Origin: Desulfosediminicola ganghwensis
GTDB lineage: Bacteria > Desulfobacterota > Desulfobulbia > Desulfobulbales > Desulfocapsaceae
Direction of reading: 5' to 3'
Assembly: GCF_005116675.2 (NCBI RefSeq)
Contig: NZ_CP050699.1
Coordinates: forward strand, 4,397,001-4,461,000
DNA length: 64,000 nt
Both the position numbers and the translations under genes were made by a program. Of the stretch, positions 1 to 9,400 are shown one piece after another (the stretch's first letter is position 1; each line of letters begins with the position of its first letter). Below the pieces are notes generated by a model. That model was not told the origin of the DNA and did not search any database. It was given only the letters and a program-made list of their open reading frames with translations.

Positions 1-396
1 TAAGGTACGTTACAGAGTAAGATACTGAGCACTAAAGCTAGATATCTGAGTCGCAACATTTATCAGCCTCTTTGTGGTTGCTCAAACGTACAAGCCGAAC
101 CACCTCTAACCCGAATTTCTCATCAAGAAAGTCTTTCGCAGATAGAAGCCCAGGCCGTGGAGCTGTAGAGAGTTACCACTCATGGCCTATAACGAAGGCT
201 CTGCGGAAAATCTCTTCACCCGCAGGGTGACCTTTTTTGACTTGAAACGAAAAGCGCTCTGATTTTATAACAATTCAAACAGTTCAGTGTAGCAACCATT
301 TGAGATTCAATTTAAAAAGGTCATGAGAAGTTCTGGATAAAGCTGATCCGACTTGTTGGAGTTTTCAATGAAGAAAGCGATTCCGCGGACCAACTA
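1..396. other. Intergenic stretch at left edge, no recognised gene
   Basis: No convincing coding region is seen. Short open stretches on the minus strand read like protein for about 40 codons but have no start or ribosome-binding site and I do not recognise them. The only structured element is a small hairpin followed by a T run at 216-236. The stretch lies downstream of the minus-strand secreted protein gene that ends at 397. Confidence 0.4.
216..236 (+). terminator. Possible rho-independent terminator
   Basis: TCACCC, loop GCA, GGGTGA, followed by CCTTTTTT. The stem is only 6 bp, so the call is weak. It would serve a plus-strand transcript entering from the left of the window. Confidence 0.3.
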
Positions 397-2415
397 CTAA
401 GGCATCCGTACGAGAGACGTGCCTGTACCACTATTATTTGTCGTATTTATATCGCCCTCTGCATTAATGGTAGCAGTCCAGCTAATAGATTCATTGTCAT
501 AAAATGGTACCTCCCAAGGCACTTTAATTTTAACAGTTTCGCCTGGTGCAATCGGCGCAATTGTCCTGGATATTGTCTCATCAATTGTGTCAAGGCTGGT
601 CAGGTTCGCCTCCAGCACGAGAGTTCCCTCGGCTACATCAGGCCCATTATTCGTTATGTAAACTGATAAATTTTTAGTAGTCCCCCCAAGGGCTCTTCTT
701 GGTACCTTGAAACTATCCAGGGCCAGATCATATTCCTCCTCCCCTGCCGGTGGTTCAGTACCGGGCCCTTCCCCCTCATACTCAATAAATAGAGTGGCGT
801 TGTAGATTGCCGTGGGCTTTCGATCACCTTTTATATACACTGCAAGGTCGAAATCTTCAGTCAAAGGCAGGCCGTTAACAGTAAGTTGATTGCCATCAGC
901 GTCTGTTTTCACACTCCCATCATCATTATAGGCCAACTCATTGACACCGTTAGGACTTGTCCATCCCTGACTCCAGAGTAGCGGTGAATTCTCACCTTCA
1001 AAGTCAAGCAAATCGAGTACTGTCGTCGTTGTATCACCTACTTTATACTTAACGTATTGTGATGTATAAGGGGTTGGGAGGCAATCAATAGAAGGCATTT
1101 CAAGGCCTGGAAGGTCCTGACCAAATTTATTTGCCTTCAAACGCCAGCGCGGGCCGCTTACATAATTGCCATCAACAAAATAATCCCCAAATGGATCACG
1201 ATCGGTGGTTGTGTACCAGGCATTGGTAAAACCTTCGAGCAAATCCTCTGAATATGGTACCGGATCGGTTTCCTTTTCACCAAGTTTGGCAGCAAAGGCC
1301 GGATTTTTGAAAACTGTACCTTGACCGATAAAATCGCCATCGCCCTCATAACAGTCCCTGGTTGAAATCCATCGATCACCAGCGAGTTCGTATCCAGGCA
1401 TTCGACCGGTTGCACCTTCATTTTCCATATCTTCCGGCCGTACCTGATCGTTTGGATTGTTTGTTATCAGGTGTTCAATATGCAATTCAGCCCGGATCAC
1501 CTGGTAATTGGTATTTGGATTGTCTTTCCACTCCTGAGGCAATTGCAGGCGTGCATACAACCGTATATCATTCGGCCGTTTAACCATGCTACCGAAACGA
1601 TAAAGTGGCTTGCCATCATCTTTTTTAGTGATGGAGTAATCTCTGCTTACCGCAATATCTTTACGAACATCAGACTCGTTCGGTATCAGGTCGGGATAGC
1701 CGTCATCTCCCATGGTAAGCGGTGTTGTTGTGATAATGCCCTCTTCTACCAGATATAAGTTATTATCCAGCACACCTTCTTCACAGGTGGAACCATCAAG
1801 CATAGGTTCACCGGTCGCCGGATTATAGAGTGGACTTTGCTCACCGGTCTCGGGATCTGCATATTTATACGGTATCGTTTCGTAGCACGATTTTATGTGC
1901 TCAAGTACGGTAAAATGTTCAGTTGAACATTTTATCATGTTACCCCCAAGGCCTGCACACCAGGTGCCAAACTGCGCTTTAACCTTAAACGTGTCAGTTT
2001 TTGCATTTGATACCATCAGCCCTACAACCTCTCCATTCGAGACAACGTCCCCAACCCAGCCTTCGGCGTAATCATCATCTCTTTCTTTTTGTGCCCCACC
2101 AACAAAGTCAGCGTAATAATAGCCGAATTCACTATCGACAGGATAGAGCGTTGTTCCCGAATCTTCAAATGGCTGTGCCTCTGATGGACAGCTATTGGTA
2201 ATTCCACATATGATCGTGGGGTCCTGCAAATATGTAGATCCTCCAAAACCGCCTTGTACGTTATCCATGGAGAATACATGTTTTACAGAGTGTGTTACAA
2301 TCTCTGCTTCAGAATTGCTCGGCACTGCCAAAAATAGCACACCCGGCAGAACCAATACGGCATTGAACAGAATGATATTAACATGGGCACGCTTTTTCAA
2401 AAAAGATTGCTTCAT
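397..2415 (-). CDS. Secreted protein with C-terminal CARDB-like domain
   Basis: 672-residue exported protein of unknown function. Residues 1-37 form a signal peptide (basic start, hydrophobic core, cut near SNSEA). Residues 560-670 look like a CARDB/Ig-like adhesion fold, with the typical phrases ITNNGPDVAEG and IAPGETVKIKVPW. The long middle part (40-550) is acidic, rich in Asp, Gly and Asn, and has about eight scattered Cys, which suits a disulfide-bonded extracellular protein; I recognise no domain in it. There is no PEP-CTERM tail, LPXTG or CXXCH motif. The ATG is preceded by a G-rich run that can act as ribosome-binding site. It stands alone on the same strand as the giant cytochrome gene, about 2 kb away, so a shared cell-surface role is possible but unproven. 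Confidence 0.8.
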   Translation of the reverse strand: MKQSFLKKRAHVNIILFNAVLVLPGVLFLAVPSNSEAEIVTHSVKHVFSMDNVQGGFGGSTYLQDPTIICGITNSCPSEAQPFEDSGTTLYPVDSEFGYYYADFVGGAQKERDDDYAEGWVGDVVSNGEVVGLMVSNAKTDTFKVKAQFGTWCAGLGGNMIKCSTEHFTVLEHIKSCYETIPYKYADPETGEQSPLYNPATGEPMLDGSTCEEGVLDNNLYLVEEGIITTTPLTMGDDGYPDLIPNESDVRKDIAVSRDYSITKKDDGKPLYRFGSMVKRPNDIRLYARLQLPQEWKDNPNTNYQVIRAELHIEHLITNNPNDQVRPEDMENEGATGRMPGYELAGDRWISTRDCYEGDGDFIGQGTVFKNPAFAAKLGEKETDPVPYSEDLLEGFTNAWYTTTDRDPFGDYFVDGNYVSGPRWRLKANKFGQDLPGLEMPSIDCLPTPYTSQYVKYKVGDTTTTVLDLLDFEGENSPLLWSQGWTSPNGVNELAYNDDGSVKTDADGNQLTVNGLPLTEDFDLAVYIKGDRKPTAIYNATLFIEYEGEGPGTEPPAGEEEYDLALDSFKVPRRALGGTTKNLSVYITNNGPDVAEGTLVLEANLTSLDTIDETISRTIAPIAPGETVKIKVPWEVPFYDNESISWTATINAEGDINTTNNSGTGTSLVRMP

Positions 2416-4391
2416 GGTTATTCCCCCCCGCCATCAGACAATTTTTATCAAATTAAAACTTTGCAAACCTTCATATTTAAACTCATAGCATTTTTTACAC
2501 TGGCCACCGGAGACTTCCATCCCCCCCGGTGGCCTTATTAAAGGAACTTTAACATACTCATTCTCAAGCCATATTTAAGAGAATATCAGTCGCGATCTGG
2601 CCTCCGACAATAACATTGATATGTTTGTCCCAAAAACCTTTTCAAAATACGAAAACGAGCATGACCTCTATTCATCATGCTATTATGTGTTTAGTACAGT
2701 TCCTTCATTCGCATATTCTCGCACGATAGAATTATCAGACTACTGGTCAAATGATTAATATAAATATGTCAAAATTATAAATTCCTGAAATTTGTTCGCT
2801 GTAACGTTGCCGCAAATTATACGTCAATGAAATTAGATTATTATTTTGACGTGTATAAAGCACCATATGACAAGGGTTACAGCACCTGAAGTATTTCCCA
2901 TAGGCCAGGTCCACCACTCGAAAGCATTCCAAAATTCATTATTTTTCCATAATTTAACCCCATGCCGATAAAGTGCAGGCCATCTTTTTAGCCCAACGTT
3001 CTGTCACTGCTTTCCCAAACATCTTCCATGAGACCTGAGACAGCAGGCACTACCAAAATCACTCACACTGCATCAAAGTGACAGGCAGGCTCCGTCCGGT
3101 TGGGTTCTGCTTCTCTGTGTTACAGCCACATGCTTCATGCAGCTTCCAGTAGGTGTAAATGGCAGTCAGCTGTTCCATCTTCTTGACGCAAGGTGCTTCA
3201 GTGTGGTGTCTGGTGCTCTTTTTGCCGTTAGGATACATATTCGATTACTAGGCCTTAACAATTACACCGCCGGAGGGTGTGGCGATTGTCACACCTTTAT
3301 TTTTATAGTTGTAAGGTACAATCTGATTACCCAACATAAATGAGAGTTTGAAGATGCTATTTCCCGGAGTCAAAGTACGTAGCCAGCAATTATGCCGACA
3401 ATCACCGTACTCTTTAACAATAAAGACCAAGGGTGAATAACTGCTTTATATAAAAAACAATCCTTCAAACCCAATAATCTGACAATTTATTCCCCAGTAT
3501 TTTTCAACCTATAGGAGTGCCACAACGACGGAGTTGACTTTGCCATACTTTACCACATGGTGGTGATTAAACATTTGGCTCAAGCAATTATTTCCAACTA
3601 TATTTCTCGGTTTAATTGACGATTAATTCATGCTTTAATGGTATATTTTTCTGCAATATTTTGTCAAAACAATCTCTTAAAAAATTTTAAACAACTCGCC
3701 ATTACAACGTAGTATTTCAACATTTAACTTATCACATTCACATCACTTATCTCTTTATTTACGCCCGGAACAATTTACAATATTTTCAAAATCTAGCCTT
3801 CTTTAATGAGACGAATAGTTCATCGACTGACAGACACCTGAATAGGACTTTTTCACCAAGTTATAATAAAATGCTTCAACTGGGATGTGAGGACCAGATC
3901 GATTGATTTGCAACAGCCACATCCCACATTAATCCAGGTTACCCAATCCATATATCTTCTATTTCTTTGTTATTCTTTCAACTTTACCCTCGTTTTGATA
4001 TTTATTGAGAGGGACTCCCCATGTGACATTTCTAACTTTTCATAATTCTCCAATACCAACCCTGCAATGTAGAGACGCCTCGAGAAGGTTTTTTATTTCT
4101 TCAACTGGTCAGAAGTGCCAGAATAACAGCCAAGAAGATGAATTCTCAGTGGTAGATTAATCAGCTGTACCCCTACCGCTGTAACCCAACTCCTTCCCTG
4201 GAGCCATGACGATCGGTTGTTCTTCCTGCCTGCGTTTGGTGAGTGTACGAAATTACGCACTTGGAATGCATCACTCTCGTGGAAAAAACGTGTGGATGGT
4301 TGAGGCAAAGCTCAATTTAGCTTTAAATCTTACAATACATTACAAACAGCTCGTTGTCCGGGAGCTTGGCGCCCGGTACACCTTCCATCAT
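2416..4391. other. 2-kb AT-rich intergenic region
   Basis: This stretch separates the start of the secreted protein gene from the end of the TPR-barrel gene; both are on the minus strand. It is AT-rich (especially 3560-3760) and shows no open frame that looks like a real protein. A 59-codon minus-strand frame at 3059-3238 is hydrophilic and Cys-containing but has no ribosome-binding site and no recognisable domain. A single CGDCH string in a plus-strand frame near 3280-3295 is probably chance. The region may hold old remnants or regulatory DNA; I see nothing firm beyond the hairpin at 2502-2534. Confidence 0.4.
2502..2534. promoter_or_regulatory. 9-bp inverted repeat upstream of the secreted protein gene
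   Basis: GGCCACCGG and its exact complement CCGGTGGCC flank a 15-base loop that includes a run of C. The site lies 87-119 bases upstream of the ATG at 2415 on the minus strand. It has no T tract in the minus direction, so it could be a leader hairpin or an operator rather than a terminator. Function is not known. Confidence 0.3.
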
Positions 4392-6452
4392 TTAAATACT
4401 CAGGTAATACCCTAAATAGATGTAATATTCGTCACTCTGTTCATCAATATCACCATTTCTGAACAACCACCAATAGCCTCCTTCAAATTCCAGGGTAACT
4501 CTGTTTGTTAGCCTGTATTCGAGCCGCAATTCGGGTCCAACCTCAAACGTCTCCGGATTTTCCTTCTTATACTTTTGGTATTTTAGGTCTAATCCGGGAG
4601 CAAACAGCAGCTTGTCACCCATCCTGAATCGACTGTACAGCTGAGAGGCATAGGCATCACAGTAGGTTGTATCGCTGTAATTCAGTTTTGCTGTCCAGAT
4701 GTCATCGGCAAAAAGGAGTCCTACTCCGGTGACTTGTACAAGGTAATACAGCTCGTCATCTGTACCTTCAAATCCCTCCACACCTCCAGACGTTTCTGAA
4801 TCCCCGAGATTTGACCAGGCCACGTCAAATCCTATCTGATACGAATCGTTTATGATATGGTAGAGACCCAGATGAGCTGAGGTGCTGTCGACACTCCGAT
4901 CCTTCGCAAACTGAAGGATCTCCTCCTCATTGTATTGCACAAGCAATTCATCGAGACCGTATACATCCTGGCCAATCAATGCGTTACGTGTGGTTAGAAA
5001 AGGACTTTGTCTGTATTCTCCAGAAACACTGACTGTGGTGTCCTTGTTGAAGTTGAAATTTGCAGTGAAGAGAGCCAGGCTCAATTCCCTGTGATGCAGA
5101 TCGTAATCGGCTAGAAGTAAAAATGTCTTTACCTGATCAATATACCGTGTCTCTCCCCCTACCCCTTCCCGATCTGTTACACCATCGGCCTCCTGATAGA
5201 GGTAAAAGGTGTTAAACTCCCACCTCCCCTCCCAAAGCTGGTAATCCAGGTTCACCCCATAGAATATGGTATCGGTGTCTATCTCTTCATAAGAGGAGAT
5301 CACAGGGAATCCACCGATGAGATTCAAGGTATATTCCGCCCCCATCGGTAGTGATAACTCACCACCGTCATACCTCCCATAGACACCTCCCTTGTTGGCA
5401 TAACTTCGCCCCACTCTCGCCCTGCCATATCCCGTTTTGGCCTCTCCTTCCAAATACAACGAACTGACTCTTCCCCGGTCCTCCCCATCATTGTTCAAAG
5501 TCAATTCATAGCCTGAATCGATCACTCCCCTAAACACATAAACCGGATTCTCGGCAAGATATCTAAGATTAGCATCAGTGGTCACAAGGGATACATCATG
5601 TTCAAAATCTTCATCTTCAAATTTGTATCCTTCCTGTTCCAGAAATTGGGACATTTCTCCATAGAACTGATTACTCCAGTGCTCAGCCAGGCTAGCAGCA
5701 TACAGACCTTGATCATGCCAACCATCCAGGATCACATTGAGTTTTCTTTGCACCCCTTCTCTATTATCCCCTTCAGGATAGAGCTGAAGATACCGTTGAT
5801 ACTCCGCTTTGGCATGGGCATACTGTTTATTGTTGAAACGCGCATCAGCGAGATGCTCCTGTGCATCCTCCCTAATGCCAGGATCAGTTGCCCTCTCAGT
5901 CAGCTTTGTATAGAGTTGAATGGCTTTCCCCAACTCGCCTTTATTCTCGCTTTCCACTGCTGTGAGCAATATTTCTTGTGCCTCATTCAGTGGTATATCA
6001 TAATGATTCACTGGATCATGATGGGCAGTGCGCTTTAGCAACACGACCTCAACCGAACGATAATCATTTCCCTGCCTTACCTCGAAACGTGATTCATCTT
6101 GAAAAGATACCTGCAAATACGGTTCACCACCCTTAGTCCCAGTATATTGAACCCTGATATTCCTGAAAGGGACGATCCTTGATTCGCTGTTTAAGCTCAC
6201 AAAATCTGCAATAGTTGCGCTGGAAACAGGAGCGAGGCGAATAAAAATTTCATCTCCTTCAGAAATGGGAGTGGTACTCACATATCTCATTGGAAAGGTC
6301 AAATGTATGTGAATAACAAGATTACCTGCCTCCCTGCTGATCCTGACATCATCAATGACAGACTCTTTCGCCAGTGAACTTTTCACTGAAAATGCCACGG
6401 CCCAGAAGAATATGAAAACGCACACAATCAGCCTTTCTCTGGTTGTTATCAC
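4392..6452 (-). CDS. TPR-containing outer-membrane beta-barrel protein
   Basis: 686 residues. A signal peptide (about 1-28, cut near SSLAKE) is followed by a beta-rich AMIN-like region (30-145), TPR-like helices (150-250, with the spaced A..LYTKL and A.AEYQRYLQLYP patterns), then a long region of alternating strands rich in Tyr, Trp, Asp and Gly (about 290-686) that looks like an outer-membrane barrel. The layout (TPR then barrel) resembles polysaccharide exporters and Slam-type lipoprotein exporters, but I cannot assign a family. The start is GTG with AGGG seven bases upstream. It lies 33 bases downstream of the 53-haem cytochrome gene, so the two are almost certainly co-transcribed. I infer that it exports, anchors or electrically connects the cytochrome across the outer membrane. 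Confidence 0.75.
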   Translation of the reverse strand: MITTRERLIVCVFIFFWAVAFSVKSSLAKESVIDDVRISREAGNLVIHIHLTFPMRYVSTTPISEGDEIFIRLAPVSSATIADFVSLNSESRIVPFRNIRVQYTGTKGGEPYLQVSFQDESRFEVRQGNDYRSVEVVLLKRTAHHDPVNHYDIPLNEAQEILLTAVESENKGELGKAIQLYTKLTERATDPGIREDAQEHLADARFNNKQYAHAKAEYQRYLQLYPEGDNREGVQRKLNVILDGWHDQGLYAASLAEHWSNQFYGEMSQFLEQEGYKFEDEDFEHDVSLVTTDANLRYLAENPVYVFRGVIDSGYELTLNNDGEDRGRVSSLYLEGEAKTGYGRARVGRSYANKGGVYGRYDGGELSLPMGAEYTLNLIGGFPVISSYEEIDTDTIFYGVNLDYQLWEGRWEFNTFYLYQEADGVTDREGVGGETRYIDQVKTFLLLADYDLHHRELSLALFTANFNFNKDTTVSVSGEYRQSPFLTTRNALIGQDVYGLDELLVQYNEEEILQFAKDRSVDSTSAHLGLYHIINDSYQIGFDVAWSNLGDSETSGGVEGFEGTDDELYYLVQVTGVGLLFADDIWTAKLNYSDTTYCDAYASQLYSRFRMGDKLLFAPGLDLKYQKYKKENPETFEVGPELRLEYRLTNRVTLEFEGGYWWLFRNGDIDEQSDEYYIYLGYYLSI

Positions 6453-6485
6453 TGTTTTCCCTCGAAATATTTTTCTGCTAAGTGA

Positions 6486-9400
6486 TTACATTTTATGACA
6501 TTTGCTACACTGATTGTTTGTACCCGGATGATCAGCAGGCATCCCCCCGGGACCAGTTGCGGTATGGCATGAAATGCATGAACCGAGAACATAATCGTGA
6601 TCAACATCACTGGGAATCCACCCATTAGTGGTATGACACCCACTACAATCATCACTACTCCGCAAATGACCTGACGGTTTTCCCTGGGCTGTGGTGCCAT
6701 TATGGCAACTTGCGCATGCCCCAATCACCTCCGAGTGTTCGACCACTGCCGGTTGCCAACCGCGAACTGTATGACAGGCATCGCAGTTGTTGCTGCTGCT
6801 TATGTGATTCGCAGGCTTGCCCACCGCAGTACTGCCGTTATGGCAGTTGGCACACGATCCCAGTACCTCCGAATGATCCACGTTAGCTGGAACCCAGCGA
6901 CTGGTGCTGTGACAGGCATCGCAACCATTGCTGCTGCTTATGTGGTCCGCAGGCTTGCCCACCGCCGTACTGCCGTTATGACAGTTGGCACACGATCCCA
7001 GTACCTCCGAATGATCCACGTTGGCTGGAACCCAGCGACTGGTGCTGTGACAGGCATCGCAACCATTGCTGCTGCTTATGTGATCCGCAGGCTTGCCCAC
7101 CGCCGTACTGCCGTTATGGCAGTTGGCACACGATCCCAGTACCGCCGAATGATCGACGTTGGCTGGAACCCAACGACTGGTGCTGTGACAGGCATCGCAG
7201 GTATTGCTGCTGCTTATGTGATTCGCAGGCTTGCCCACCGCCGTACTGCCGTTATGGCAGTTGGCACACGATCCCAGTACCGCCGAATGATCGATGTTAG
7301 CTGGAACCCAGCGACTGGTGCTGTGACAGGCATCGCAGGTATTGCTGCTGCTTATGTGATTCGCAGGCTTGCCCACCGCCGTACTGCCGTTATGGCAGTT
7401 GGCACACGATCCCAGTACCGCCGAATGATCGACGTTGGCTGGAACCCAGCGGCTGGTGCTGTGACAGGCATCACAGGTATTGCTGCTGCTTATGTGGTCC
7501 GCAGGCTTGCCCATCGCCGTACTGCCGTTATGGCAGTTGGCACACGATCCCAGTACCGCCGAATGATCGACGTTGGCTGGAACCCAGCGACTGGTGCTGT
7601 GACAGGCATCGCAACCATTGCTGCTGCTTATGTGATCCGCAGACTTGCCCACCGCCGTACTGCCGTTATGGCAGTTGGCACACGATCCCAGTACCGCGGA
7701 ATGATCGACGTTGGCTGGAGCCCAGCGGCTCGTGCTATGACAGGCACCGCAGTTGTTGCTGCTCGGGATGTGCGAGGCGGGTTTACCCGGGGCCTGGCTA
7801 CCGTTATGGCAACTGGCGCAACCACCCGTTACGGCCGAATGATCGACGTTGGCTGGCACCCAGCGACTGGTGCTGTGACAGGCGCCGCAGTTATTGCTGC
7901 TTGGGATATGCGAGGCGGGTTTGCCCGGGGCCTGGCTACCGTTATGGCAACTGGCACAACTCCCCGTTACAGCCGAATGATCGACGTTAGCTGGAGCCCA
8001 GCGACTGGTGCTGTGACAGGCGCCGCAGTTATTGCTGCTTGGGATATGCGAAGCTGGCTTGCCCGGAGCCTGGCTACCGTTATGGCAACCGGCGCAACCA
8101 CCCGTTACGGCCGAATGATCAACATTGGCTGGAGCCCAGCGACTGGTGCTGTGACAGGCGCCGCAATTATTGCTGCTTGGGATATGCGAAGCTGGCTTGC
8201 CCGGAGCCTGGCTACCGTTATGGCAACCGGCGCAACCACCCGTTACGGCCGAATGATCAACATTGGCTGGAACCCAGCGGCTGGTGCTGTGACAGGCACC
8301 GCAGCTATTGCTGCTCGGGATATGCGAAGCTGGCTTGCCCGGAGCCTGGCTACCGTTATGGCAACCGGCGCAACCACCCGTTACGGCGGAATGATCAACA
8401 TTGGCTGGAACCCAGCGGCTGGTGCTGTGACAGGCGCCGCAGTTATTGCTGCTCGGGATGTGGGAAGCTGGCTTGCCCGGAGCCTGGCTACCGTTATGGC
8501 AACCGGCGCAACCACCCGTTACGGCGGAATGATCAACATTGGCTGGAACCCAGCGGCTGGTGCTGTGACAGGCACCGCAGTTATTGCTGCTCGGGGGGTG
8601 CGAAGGGGGTTTGCCTGGGGCCTGGCTACCATTATGACATCCTGCACAACTTCCCTTTACAGCAGAGTGATCCATATGCGCTGGTGACCAGCGGTTTGTA
8701 TTGTGGCAACCTTCACAATCGTTACTGATCTTTGTATGTGTCAGGGGTTTGCCTGGAGCACTACTACCGTTATGGCAACCTCCACAGCTACCTGTTACTG
8801 CAGAATGATCAACATTGGCTGGCGTCCATTGTTTTGTACCATGACAGTCATCACAATTATTATTTGTCGTAATATGTGAAACAGGTAGCCCTTGAACCAG
8901 TCTGCCATTGTGACAACTCTCACAATTGCCGGACACCCTTGAGTGATCCATACGAACCCGCCGCCAAGGACTCGTCAAGTGGCAGTCGCCACAATTATTC
9001 ATGTCGTTGGAGTGCGTCACAGGCTTGCCCGTTGCCAGGTAACCATCATGGCAACGTATGCATGCACCAGTTAAAGCAGCATGATTTACTCGTATATCAG
9101 TCCACCGTTTGGTTGTGTGACAATCGTCGCACGATACCGCGGTGACGAGATGTCTGACCGGTTTTCCTTTAGCTAAACGATCATCATGACACTCACGGCA
9201 CGGCCCGCGCACCTCCCAATGATCCATTTTAAACAGATCCCAGGAGATTGTGTTGTGGCAACTTTCACAGCGGCTCGAAACGAGAAGGTGTACTACTGAA
9301 TTTCGTTGGGCGACCCTTTCAAGATGACAATCAACACATGGACCTGAAACAGCATTATGATCTACTGCCGTCATACTCCACCTGGCGGTAGTATGACAAT

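Noticed and set aside
3137-3343. Single CGDCH in a plus-strand frame as a monohaem cytochrome
   Set aside because: No signal peptide, no family similarity, AT-rich noncoding context; one motif can arise by chance.
6717-8648. CRISPR-like array because of regular repeats
   Set aside because: Units are 138 bp, contiguous, in frame and coding, with no spacers.
6702-8687. 661-codon open frame on the plus strand across the cytochrome repeats, and a 229-codon one
   Set aside because: They are antisense shadows of the 138-bp repeats: periodic sequence with no stop in one unit stays open through all units. The minus-strand reading has the 53 CXXCH motifs and a signal peptide.
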